64,000 bases of DNA from JBKEHD01 sp046710445 (GTDB lineage Bacteria > Pseudomonadota > Alphaproteobacteria > Rickettsiales > Midichloriaceae). Shown here in pieces: positions 37,537 to 45,280 of the stretch; position 1 is the first letter of the stretch, and every line of letters starts with the position of its first letter. The stretch is from NCBI GenBank assembly GCA_046710445.1, contig JBKEHD010000001.1, positions 1-64,000 of the forward strand, in the 5' to 3' direction. Position numbers and translations under genes: made by a program. Below the pieces are notes generated by a model. That model did not search any database and was not told the origin of the DNA. It was given only the letters and a program-made list of their open reading frames with translations.

Positions 37537-38439
37537 ATGATAATACGTATTGCAACAAGAGATAGTCAGCTAGCTATAAAGCAGTCTCTTATTGTTGCAG
37601 ATGCTTTGAAAAAGATTGATCAAGAAATTAATTGTGAATTAATAAAGACTAAAACCAAAGGTGACATCCTGCTTGAGCATTCTCTTTCAAAAATTGGAGG
37701 GAAGGGTTTGTTTATAAAAGAAGTAGAAGAGGCTATAATTGATGATAGAGCTGATATAGCAGTGCACTCAATGAAAGATGTTCCATCTGAATGTCATGAT
37801 GAATTAGAGATACCCTGTATCTTGAAAAGGGGCGATGAAAGAGATGCTTTTGTTTCCAAAAAATATAAGACATTTTACGATTTACCAAAAAATGCTAATA
37901 TTGGCACCTCCTCTCATAGAAGAAAAGGGCAGATTTTAGCAATGAGACAAGACATAAATATTATTCCTATTAGAGGTAATATAAATAGCAGAATTAACAA
38001 AATGCTTAACGAAGAAGTTGATGCTTTAATTTTAGCTGCAGCTGGATTAAAGAGAAATCATATGGAGATGTATATAAATCATTATTTTTCTAAAAATGAT
38101 ATGTTACCTGCCATTGCACAAGGCGCAATTGGTGTGCAAGTTAAAAAAAGCAATTATAAATTAAAAGAGTTGATTGCTCAGATAAATGATCAAATAACTT
38201 TTAATAATATTCAGGCAGAACGTGAGTTTATGAGGATTTTCGGAGCTAATTGTTCGACTCCAATAGCAGCAAATTGTGTTCTTACTGGAGATAGGGTTAT
38301 GCTAAAAAGTGGTTATTTTTTTGAAGATGGTTCAATGCAATTTCACTCTTGTTGTGAAGATGATAAAAAGAATTTTATTCAATTAGGGAATGAATGTGCA
38401 AACAATATGTTAAAGTATTTTGAACATTTGGTGAGATAG
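37537..38439 (+). CDS. hemC: Hydroxymethylbilane synthase
   Basis: Polymerises four porphobilinogens into hydroxymethylbilane in haem synthesis. It has 300 residues. Cys239 in IFGANCSTPIAANC is the attachment site of the dipyrromethane cofactor. The N-terminus RIATRDSQLAIKQS and the substrate loops IADDRADIAVHSMKD-like (IDDRADIAVHSMKDVP) and GTSSHRRKGQIL contain the conserved Arg and Asp residues. It lies seven bases after rnj, probably in the same transcript. No other haem gene is in the window. Convergent with the receiver gene downstream. Confidence 0.97.
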   Translation: MIIRIATRDSQLAIKQSLIVADALKKIDQEINCELIKTKTKGDILLEHSLSKIGGKGLFIKEVEEAIIDDRADIAVHSMKDVPSECHDELEIPCILKRGDERDAFVSKKYKTFYDLPKNANIGTSSHRRKGQILAMRQDINIIPIRGNINSRINKMLNEEVDALILAAAGLKRNHMEMYINHYFSKNDMLPAIAQGAIGVQVKKSNYKLKELIAQINDQITFNNIQAEREFMRIFGANCSTPIAANCVLTGDRVMLKSGYFFEDGSMQFHSCCEDDKKNFIQLGNECANNMLKYFEHLVR

Positions 38440-38472
38440 ATGTTTGATTCGTTGATAAATTTTTAAGCTATT

Positions 38473-38874
38473 TTAGTTTTTTTCAAGAAGTCTTTTTATC
38501 TCAGGAATGAGCGATTTGTATATATTGCTTTTGTGTACTACTGAGTCAGCTTGTTTTACTTTTTTCTGATTTTCGTCGTTAAAAAATGAATTGTTATATT
38601 GAGATAAAAGCATTACCGGGATATGTTGAAATTTTTCTGATAATTTAATTTTATCCATCAACTCAAATCCATTCATTTTAGGCATTTGATAATCAGTAAT
38701 TACTAAATCTATTATCTTCAGACCATATCTATCAAGCATAATTAAAGCATCTTCCCCATTTGAAGAGGTAAAAACATTAAATTTTTCTTTCTTTAAAATA
38801 GTTGATAATAAACTTATAACATAAGTATTGTCTTCCACTATCAATACAGAAATATCTTTATTATTCTTTTTCAA
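38473..38874 (-). CDS. Single-domain response regulator (CheY-like)
   Basis: A stand-alone receiver domain of 133 residues. The acidic pair Glu14-Asp15 (LIVEDN), the phospho-acceptor Asp61 (LVITDYQMPKMNG), the Ser/Thr switch in MLLSQY and the Lys115 in VVHKSN are all in place, so it should be phosphorylated. There is no output domain and no partner kinase beside it. The only kinase-like gene in the window (41898-42968) has lost its His. It could act as a phosphorelay intermediate or on a distant histidine kinase; CtrA/CckA-type relays are known in Rickettsiales. Confidence 0.9.
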   Translation of the reverse strand: MKKNNKDISVLIVEDNTYVISLLSTILKKEKFNVFTSSNGEDALIMLDRYGLKIIDLVITDYQMPKMNGFELMDKIKLSEKFQHIPVMLLSQYNNSFFNDENQKKVKQADSVVHKSNIYKSLIPEIKRLLEKN

Positions 38875-38925
38875 AATTTATATGCAGATGTTTTTTAATT
38901 AAGGTGATGATAGTGATATTTTTAT

Positions 38926-38985
38926 TATTTTTCAACAATTTTTTTTATTTTTTAATAGATTTTACTATTTTTCAGCAATACTTTT
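38926..38985. repeat. Imperfect direct repeat in the glyS-receiver gap
   Basis: TATTTTTCAACAATTTTTTT (38926-38945) and TATTTTTCAGCAATACTTTT (38966-38985) have 17 of 20 bases in common and a period of exactly 40. They lie in the 162-base intergenic stretch after the glyS stop. The rest of this stretch (38875-39036) holds no reading frame. Slippage or an old duplication in A+T-rich DNA is the simplest explanation. Confidence 0.45.
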
Positions 38986-39036
38986 TGTTTTATACAAGAA
39001 ATTAAGATATATCTTTTATTTGATTTAGTTAAAATT

Positions 39037-40623
39037 CTAATCTACAAGAGAATTGTGTATGTATTTGAAGTCTATATTGTATAAATTTTTCTCTTCTTTT
39101 TCTAATATCTTGATTCGTTCAGATATAAAAGCTGACACGTTATTTTTAATAATTTTAGTTAAATCAATATTTAACTTATTTTGGCAAACTATTCTAATTA
39201 TCCCAATAGCAGCACGTCTTAGAGCAAATGGATCTTTTGATCCTGTTGGTTTTATTCCAATTTTAAACATTTCGTTAAGTGTTACTATTTTATCGGATAG
39301 TGCCATTATAATGCTTAAATCAGAATGTGGAACATTATCACTTGGGCCTTGTGGCTTGTAATGTTCTTTTATAGCCAATGCTATTTCATTTTTCTCTCCA
39401 TCATTCAATGCATAATAATAGCCCATAACCCCCTGTAACTCAGGTAATTCTGAGACCATATCTGTGACTAAATCTGTTTTTAACAATGGTATTATGCTAA
39501 TAATATTTTGTTGTGGATAGTTCATTTGATTGGCAATATCAAAAGCCACTTCTTTAATTGATATTATTTTTTGGTAATAATCACCAATATCTCGATGAAA
39601 TGTTAATTTTTTTAGATTTTCACATTTTTCAGAAAGTTTAGATTTTGTATCTTGTTCATAAAAAAATTGTGCATCTGCGAGTCTTGCACGTAAAACTTTT
39701 TCATTTCCATCAATTACTGTTTTTAGATTATCGTCTGTCATCACGTTTGAAACAATAATAAAATAAGGGGCTACATCGTTATTTGAATCCTTTAACATTA
39801 AGTATTTTTGATGAAATTTTAATGTTGTAATCAATACTTCTTTAGGTAAAGACATGAATTGTTTGTCAATTTTACCTACAGCTAAATATGGATATTCAAC
39901 TAAATTTGCTACTTCTTTCAATAAATATTGATCCTCTATGAATTCGCATTTAAGGTTTTTGCATATATTGTTTATTTCTTTTTTTATAAGTGAAATTCTT
40001 TCATTTTGAAAAATAGAAATAGCTGCTTCTTTAAGTAATGAATGATATTCATCAAATGAAGTTATTTTAAATTTTTCATTTGTGATTAACCAATTTTTAT
40101 AAGTAAAATTTTGAGCAGTGATATGGCCAAAATGAATTGGTATTATATCTTTGTTAAAAACACATAAAATAGATTTTATAGGTCTTACCCATTTTATTTT
40201 ATGAGTGCCCCATAGCATAGATTTTGGCCAATCAAATGAGGCCAATACAGATTCTATAACTTCCTGTATGAAAGTCTTTGCTTCTTTTTGGCAATGCTTT
40301 TTTTCGTAGTAAAAATACTCTTCTTTTTTGATCAACTGATTTGTATTATCTAGATCATATTTTTTTAAAAATCCATTTATAGCTTGTTCTGGTGCAGTTG
40401 TTTTTGGACCTCTTATGCACTCAACTTTTTCTTCTATATAAGGTTTAATATTTTTTATGTAAAAACCCATCCTTCTTGGAGTAAAAAAACATTCTCCTTG
40501 AGAATTGGGATTCATAATATCCTTTAAATCTTCCGAAATTTTATTGTACAAATTTTGTGAGCCAAATTCTTGCATTGCACTTGGTACTTCTTCAGAATAT
40601 ATTTCAAATAATAATTCAGACAT
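39037..40623 (-). CDS. glyS: Glycyl-tRNA synthetase beta subunit, C-terminally short
   Basis: The beta chain of the bacterial alpha2-beta2 GlyRS. It has 528 residues where the family usually has about 650-700. The N-terminus MSELLFEIYSEEVPSAMQ, the FFTPRRMGFYI and RGPK regions, the ITTLKFHQKYLMLKD block and the segment GIKPTGSKDPFALRRAAIGI are all normal. About 45 residues after that last motif the protein ends (YIHNSLVD), so the C-terminal DALR-type anticodon-binding domain is absent. I looked downstream to 38875 and saw no remnant. glyQ is not in the window. It is preceded by folP (13-base gap) in a bamF-folP-glyS operon. Confidence 0.92.
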   Translation of the reverse strand: MSELLFEIYSEEVPSAMQEFGSQNLYNKISEDLKDIMNPNSQGECFFTPRRMGFYIKNIKPYIEEKVECIRGPKTTAPEQAINGFLKKYDLDNTNQLIKKEEYFYYEKKHCQKEAKTFIQEVIESVLASFDWPKSMLWGTHKIKWVRPIKSILCVFNKDIIPIHFGHITAQNFTYKNWLITNEKFKITSFDEYHSLLKEAAISIFQNERISLIKKEINNICKNLKCEFIEDQYLLKEVANLVEYPYLAVGKIDKQFMSLPKEVLITTLKFHQKYLMLKDSNNDVAPYFIIVSNVMTDDNLKTVIDGNEKVLRARLADAQFFYEQDTKSKLSEKCENLKKLTFHRDIGDYYQKIISIKEVAFDIANQMNYPQQNIISIIPLLKTDLVTDMVSELPELQGVMGYYYALNDGEKNEIALAIKEHYKPQGPSDNVPHSDLSIIMALSDKIVTLNEMFKIGIKPTGSKDPFALRRAAIGIIRIVCQNKLNIDLTKIIKNNVSAFISERIKILEKEEKNLYNIDFKYIHNSLVD

Positions 40624-40636
40624 TTTATCAATATGT

Positions 40637-41398
40637 TTAATATAGCTTGTTTAAAACCATAAAGGTTTTTTTGTGAAAATTAACATTGTGAACTCTTACA
40701 TAATCCACTTGTTTTGTAAATAAATAAGTTGAAACAGAAAGTGTTTCTAAATCTCTTGATTCGGGAGCTAATTTTACAATTGAATCAAAAAAAGATTTCC
40801 TTGAATGCCCTATGCATACAGGTTTCCCCAATGCTTGTAATTTATTTATATTTTTTAATAATTCTAATGATTGCTGAGCATTTGTTGTAAATCCTATACC
40901 TGGATCCAAAATCAAATTTTTGATACCAAATTCCCTGCATTTATCTATCTTTATTTTTGCCCAATCAAATATCTCGTTGATAGATTTGATGCGTATATTC
41001 CTATCAGCAGGAATAACTAAACTGTACATACATATATATTTAACGTCTGGATTCGAAGCAATTAAATCAAAAATCCGTTCATCTTTTCCACCACTAACGT
41101 CATTAATGATCTTTATTCCATGAGCAATGGCTTTCTTCATTGTATTATAGTGATATGTATCAATGCTAATATTGTCTTTTTGTATCACCTGCAAAAGTGG
41201 TTGTAATTTACTCCACTCTTCCTCTTCCGAAAGTAGTTTAGCATCATATGATGTTGCAGAAACACCTATATCAACTATATCAGCACCTTGTTTAAATAGT
41301 TCTTCGACTCTATTTTTGGATTCATTCAATGAATCATGCTTTCCTCCATCAGAGAAAGAATTTGCTGTATAATTCAATATACCAATAATTTTTGTCAT
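40637..41398 (-). CDS. folP: Dihydropteroate synthase-like protein (divergent)
   Basis: A TIM-barrel enzyme of the DHPS family, which joins p-aminobenzoate to dihydropterin pyrophosphate in folate synthesis. It has 253 residues. Recognisable parts are GILNYTANSFSDGG at 6-19 (usual form NVTPDSFSDGG), IINDVSGG, LILDPGIGF and CIGHSRKSFF. The loop that normally reads GESTRPGA is here GVSATSYDA, the later MHM element is MYS, and the final RVHDV is RVHNV. Loops that hold both substrates are therefore changed. It may be a specialised or weakened DHPS. It sits between bamF and glyS on the minus strand. Confidence 0.82.
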   Translation of the reverse strand: MTKIIGILNYTANSFSDGGKHDSLNESKNRVEELFKQGADIVDIGVSATSYDAKLLSEEEEWSKLQPLLQVIQKDNISIDTYHYNTMKKAIAHGIKIINDVSGGKDERIFDLIASNPDVKYICMYSLVIPADRNIRIKSINEIFDWAKIKIDKCREFGIKNLILDPGIGFTTNAQQSLELLKNINKLQALGKPVCIGHSRKSFFDSIVKLAPESRDLETLSVSTYLFTKQVDYVRVHNVNFHKKTFMVLNKLY

Positions 41399-41406
41399 TT
41401 ACTGAA

Positions 41407-41739
41407 TTATGATTCAAAAGGATTTAATATATCATTTTGATCATCATCTTTTATCTTTTTTTCTGATTTTTTAATAGATACTTTATCATTGAAATTTTTC
41501 AAAAATCTTTCGTTAGATTTACTATTGGTATCTTTTTGAATCTTTTTTGTTTTAGTTTCATGATCATATTCTGGTGTTGGTAAATCAAAAGTTGGCGGAA
41601 TGACTAAAGGTTTATTTGGAATGATTGTGAATTCATCAGGAGAATCCTTATTTAAACCAAAAAAGCTTTTTGTATTTTGAGTACATCCAGAAAACATAAA
41701 TAATGATATGAGGAGAGTAAGGATAAAAAATTTCTTCAT
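41407..41739 (-). CDS. bamF: BamF-like lipoprotein (DUF3035)
   Basis: A 110-residue lipoprotein precursor. The signal peptide MKKFFILTLLISLFMFSGC places the lipidated Cys at 19. The mature part has the DUF3035/BamF segment SPDEFTIIPNKPLVIPPTFD followed by LPTPEYD, the hallmark of the alphaproteobacterial BAM subunit BamF. The rest is a Lys/Asp-rich disordered tail ending DILNPFES. I start at 41739 because this Met begins the signal peptide; a Met ten codons upstream is possible. First gene of a bamF-folP-glyS operon, with a divergent 158-base promoter region towards the kinase-like gene. Confidence 0.85.
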   Translation of the reverse strand: MKKFFILTLLISLFMFSGCTQNTKSFFGLNKDSPDEFTIIPNKPLVIPPTFDLPTPEYDHETKTKKIQKDTNSKSNERFLKNFNDKVSIKKSEKKIKDDDQNDILNPFES

Positions 41740-41897
41740 AATACAGAACAATAAGTTATTATAGAGCATTATAAATCAATATTCTTTAATTGAAAGTTTT
41801 TATGCATGATTGAAAAAAATTAATTGGTGACAAAAAAAATATATTATATATTATTTTGTTTCTTGCTTGAGAAATATTTTGTAGTGTGGAGACAGTT

Positions 41898-42968
41898 ATG
41901 TTTTTGAAAAATACTATAGTTAGTATATTTTTTATTTTGAGTATGCCAATCCTTTTAAAGGCTGCTGACAAACAGGATTGGAACGGTAAAGCCCCCGCTA
42001 GTCACGCTTATGAACCAAACCTCAATATATATCAAAATCATTCTATAATTAAAGTTTCACATAAAAAACAATCAGATTTAGAAAGGGGTTCTATATACAC
42101 AAGTGACTATGGTTTTAAATATTTGTATAATCATAGTAATAATCATGATAATAACAATCTAGATGGTATTTCTTTTTTTTATATAAATATTTTGATCACT
42201 TTAATATTAGTAATTATATTGGTATATTTTATACTACTGACTATATATTTGAAAAAAAAGATAACTATTTTATCAAATAAAAAACCAACGGAAGAGTTTT
42301 TGCCATATCAAAAAAAAGAATATAACAATATTATTTTGTTTTTTCTTAAATATTTCTCTAATCAGCTTGAAGATGAGTATCAATTATTTTCAAATATATT
42401 ACAAAATAATAAAAATAATGGTGATATTGTAGATATAAATAGTGAAGAAATTTTACAACAAATTGAGTCAAAAAGACTTTTTATAAAGTATTATGAAGAA
42501 AATTTATATTCACAAAAAAAAGTGCAAAATTCACAATTTAATTTATCTGAGATTTTGGATGAATTTAGCGTTGATTTAAAGAAAGATGATATCTATCTAT
42601 CTGTGTACAATGATTGTGAAGATATACATGTGAATTCTGATAAAGTTTTTTTTAAACAAATGTTTTATGAGTTAATCAAAAATTATTATGGAAAAAATAA
42701 GAGTAGTAACTGCCTTATTAATATAGACGTAATAAAAGATAAAAATAATAAAATAATGATTTCTTTCGAAGGAAAAACGCATTGCGACAAAGATGAAGAT
42801 GAAAAAAAATTATCGAAAGTAAATTTTTCTAAAATATTGGAAATCAAAGAATTAGTTTTGCTTACAAAAGGTTTGTGTTTTGTAAAATTTATGGCAAACA
42901 TTCTTGATGTTCCATTCAAAGTTAGGCAAGATGGTGGATTTAGTGTTTGTGAATTTTTTCTAAAATAA
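41898..42968 (+). CDS. Degenerate membrane sensor histidine kinase-like protein
   Basis: A 356-residue membrane protein. A signal peptide-like helix (about 1-23) is followed by an extracytoplasmic part of about 70 residues rich in His, Asn and Tyr, a transmembrane helix (about 94-117), and a cytoplasmic region laid out like a histidine kinase. The DHp position reads FSNQLEDE with Asn155 where SHELRTP-type boxes have the phospho-acceptor His. A weak N box (VFFKQMFYELIKNYYGK) remains, but no clear G boxes. GGAG six bases before the ATG at 41898 decides the start. It is probably a pseudokinase or a structural or adaptor protein. Monocistronic. Confidence 0.68.
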   Translation: MFLKNTIVSIFFILSMPILLKAADKQDWNGKAPASHAYEPNLNIYQNHSIIKVSHKKQSDLERGSIYTSDYGFKYLYNHSNNHDNNNLDGISFFYINILITLILVIILVYFILLTIYLKKKITILSNKKPTEEFLPYQKKEYNNIILFFLKYFSNQLEDEYQLFSNILQNNKNNGDIVDINSEEILQQIESKRLFIKYYEENLYSQKKVQNSQFNLSEILDEFSVDLKKDDIYLSVYNDCEDIHVNSDKVFFKQMFYELIKNYYGKNKSSNCLINIDVIKDKNNKIMISFEGKTHCDKDEDEKKLSKVNFSKILEIKELVLLTKGLCFVKFMANILDVPFKVRQDGGFSVCEFFLK

Positions 42969-43027
42969 TTTGTAATTTTATACAATTCCATAGTATATTG
43001 ACATAAAATTAGATTTGTAATTTATAT

Positions 43028-44029
43028 ATGGATTTTAGTATAGCCGTAGTAGGTGCTACAGGAAATGTAGGTAGAGAAATTTTTAGAACACTTGAAGATT
43101 CTAATATAAAAATACGAGAAATATCAGCGTATGCATCTGAAAAATCTATTGGAAAACAAGTTAGTTTTGGCAAATTGAAAATAGATGTGAATCCAACTGT
43201 GAATGAAAGTTTTCATGATGTTGATTTAGTGTTTTTTGCTACAGAAGCTGCAATCTCGGGAAAATACGCTAAATATGCTGCAAAACATGCAAAATTGGTA
43301 ATAGATCTTTCTTCTCATTTCAGAATGGATAAAGATGTACCTCTTGTTGTTCCTGAAGTAAATCCAGAATCAATGTCTTTAGCTTTGGAATCTAAAATCA
43401 TAGCTAACCCAAATTGTGTTGTGATTCCAATGGTAGTAGCTTTAAAAAAATTAAATGAATTTGCTGAAGTGTCAAGGATTGTAGTATCCACCTATCAATC
43501 TGTTTCTGGTGCTGGAAAAAAAGCGATGGATACATTATATGATCAATCAAAAAGAAAGATTTTCAATGTGTTTGAAGAGCAAGAGGTAGATGAAGATGAA
43601 AGTATTATAGCATTCAATGTTATTCCCAAAATCGATGAATTAACTGCAAGTGGATACACAAAAGAGGAAATTAAGGTTGCAAATGAAACTAAAAAAATAC
43701 TTTCTGAAGAAATAGAAGTTAGTTCTACCTGTGTTAGGATACCAGTTTTTGTTGGGCATAGTATGGCCATTAATGTAGAGTTTTGTAAAAATATCTCTGT
43801 AGAAGAGGCTTATTCACTTTTAGAAAAGGCTGAGGGAGTTATAGTTTCCAAAGATAGTTATTTTTCACCAATTGATTGTGTTGGAAAAGATGAAGTCTTT
43901 GTTTCTAGAATAAGACAAGATATTGCAAAAAACATTTTAAATTTATGGGTAGTATCTGATAATCTAAGAAAAGGTGCTGCTTTAAATGCAGTGCAAATAG
44001 CGGAAAAATTTATTGAAAAACACTTATGA
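43028..44029 (+). CDS. asd: Aspartate-semialdehyde dehydrogenase
   Basis: Reduces aspartyl phosphate to the semialdehyde, the branch point for lysine/diaminopimelate, threonine and methionine. It has 333 residues. The NADP-binding loop is VVGATGNVGREIFRTL at residues 7-22. The catalytic Cys130 is in IANPNCVVIPMVVAL, followed by STYQSVSGAGKKAMD. The second active-site region is VRIPVFVGHSMAINVEF, with the catalytic His. DAP for peptidoglycan is the likely product route here. The TGA overlaps the next ATG (ATGA), coupling it to a pentapeptide gene of unrelated function. Confidence 0.97.
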   Translation: MDFSIAVVGATGNVGREIFRTLEDSNIKIREISAYASEKSIGKQVSFGKLKIDVNPTVNESFHDVDLVFFATEAAISGKYAKYAAKHAKLVIDLSSHFRMDKDVPLVVPEVNPESMSLALESKIIANPNCVVIPMVVALKKLNEFAEVSRIVVSTYQSVSGAGKKAMDTLYDQSKRKIFNVFEEQEVDEDESIIAFNVIPKIDELTASGYTKEEIKVANETKKILSEEIEVSSTCVRIPVFVGHSMAINVEFCKNISVEEAYSLLEKAEGVIVSKDSYFSPIDCVGKDEVFVSRIRQDIAKNILNLWVVSDNLRKGAALNAVQIAEKFIEKHL

Positions 44030-44796
44030 GAATTTTATTTTTATATATAGCGTTTGTTTTTTGTGATGTTAATACTTTGTTTGCTGAGACAATTGCTGAG
44101 ACAATTGCTGAGAAAAAAACATTTGATTCAGTATTAGATAGTTTTAGATCTGAGAAAAATATTATCAATTCCAAAAAAAATCAAAATAATACCAAGTCAG
44201 ATTTGACGCGAGAAGAGGTGAAATCTTTTATTGATAACAAAAGAAAGTTAAATCAACCTATTAATTTAACTAATAATTTAGGAATTAATTTTAATAATTT
44301 AGATTTAAGCAATATAGATTTTTCCAACGCAATAATGTATGGAGTTTCAATAAACAATTCAAAATTAGATAATAGTAATTTTACAAATACCTTTTTAGAA
44401 AGTTCTGTATTTTTAAATTCATCTTTGAAAAACACTAAATTTATCAATGTTAATGCAGGGAATATAAATTTTTCTGGTGCAGATTTACAAAATAGTATGT
44501 TCATTAATAGTTTTTTAAAAGATGGTATATTTAAAGATAGTAAATTAGATGGAGCTAGCTTTTTAAATGTTAATATATCAAATTCAAATTTTGATTCAGC
44601 AGTATTAAATAATACTCAAATAAAAAACTCTAATATTAAATATTCAAATTTCAAAAACATTACTTCATCCAATATGGATTGGGAATTAAACGATTTATCT
44701 CATAGTATTTTGAATAATGTTAAGATAACAAATTCTAAGTTAAAAGCTGTTGATATATCAAATAGTAAATTAAATTCCATCTATATGGATAATTGA
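44026..44796 (+). CDS. Secreted pentapeptide-repeat protein, N-terminal part
   Basis: 256 residues: a signal peptide (about 1-20, ending TLFA), a short charged region, then from about residue 75 a run of pentapeptide repeats of the A(N/D)LXX type (NLDLSNIDFSNAIMYGVSIN and on to the end) that should form a right-handed quadrilateral beta-helix. It ends at TGA (44794-44796). The same frame continues without interruption into the next ORF, and the five-residue register is kept across the stop (NSKLN, SIYMD, N-stop-YMI, SSKFY, SSEIE), so both parts were probably one gene of about 405 codons. It overlaps asd by four bases. Function unknown. Confidence 0.8.
   Translation: MRILFLYIAFVFCDVNTLFAETIAETIAEKKTFDSVLDSFRSEKNIINSKKNQNNTKSDLTREEVKSFIDNKRKLNQPINLTNNLGINFNNLDLSNIDFSNAIMYGVSINNSKLDNSNFTNTFLESSVFLNSSLKNTKFINVNAGNINFSGADLQNSMFINSFLKDGIFKDSKLDGASFLNVNISNSNFDSAVLNNTQIKNSNIKYSNFKNITSSNMDWELNDLSHSILNNVKITNSKLKAVDISNSKLNSIYMDN
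44083..44112 (+). repeat. 12-base tandem repeat at the signal-peptide cleavage region
   Basis: GCTGAGACAATT occurs twice in tandem (44083-44106) followed by a half copy GCTGAG. It encodes AETIAETIAE just after the predicted signal-peptide end of the pentapeptide protein. It keeps the frame, so copy number can vary without breaking the gene. Confidence 0.75.
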
Positions 44797-44799
44797 TAT

Positions 44800-45246
44800 A
44801 TGATTTCATCAAAATTTTACTCTTCTGAAATTGAAAATGTTGTATTCAAAAAAATGGAAGCAGAAGCAAATAATTTTTCTAATACACGCATTAAAAATAT
44901 GCATGTATCTAACTCTCTCTTTAACTTATCATTATTTTTAGAAAGTAATATTGATAAAATAAGTTTTAATCTAACTAATTTACAAAATACAAATTTTTCA
45001 AAAAGTAAAATAAGTAATACTCAATTTCGGTCAGTAAATTTAAATCATGCAAATTTTTATTACACAAATTTTGAGAAAACTTATTTTGTGAATTCTTTTT
45101 TAGCTCATGTGGATTTTTCTAGAGGTGAGCTGCTTAATTCTTTTATTAATAATTGTAATTTATCAAATTGTAATTTTCGATTAACTAAGATTAAAGATAT
45201 ACGTTTACAAAATAATATAATCAAAGGTATCATGACAAGTGATTAG
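44800..45246 (+). CDS. Pentapeptide-repeat protein, C-terminal part
   Basis: 148 residues made almost wholly of pentapeptide repeats (for example NLTNLQNTNFSKSKISNTQF and NLNHANFYYTNFEKTYFVNS). It is in the same frame as the preceding ORF, separated only by TGA and TAT, and its first residues continue that ORF's repeat register. No ribosome-binding site is visible before the ATG at 44800, and no signal peptide is present. If made separately it would be a cytoplasmic fragment. It is best read as the distal half of a gene split by a nonsense mutation, or made by stop-codon read-through. The YhdP-like gene follows after 34 bases. Confidence 0.65.
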   Translation: MISSKFYSSEIENVVFKKMEAEANNFSNTRIKNMHVSNSLFNLSLFLESNIDKISFNLTNLQNTNFSKSKISNTQFRSVNLNHANFYYTNFEKTYFVNSFLAHVDFSRGELLNSFINNCNLSNCNFRLTKIKDIRLQNNIIKGIMTSD

Positions 45247-45280
45247 TATTATACTGATTGGAAATTTTTAGGTTATTTTT

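Noticed and set aside
38875..39036. Remnant of the missing GlyS C-terminal domain
   Set aside because: All frames on the minus strand are closed within a few codons and no DALR-like sequence is visible; only A+T-rich repeats remain.
42998..43026. Consensus-like promoter (TTGACA, 17-base spacer, TTTATA) before asd
   Set aside because: The -10 would end two bases before the asd ATG, so transcription would start inside the gene, and no later start codon fits the protein. Chance match, or only the -35 is real.
44794..44796. TGA read as tryptophan or selenocysteine
   Set aside because: Many genes here, such as nuoJ, nuoK, coaX and asd, end in TGA, so the code is standard. No selenocysteine gene is visible. 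A nonsense mutation or read-through is more likely.
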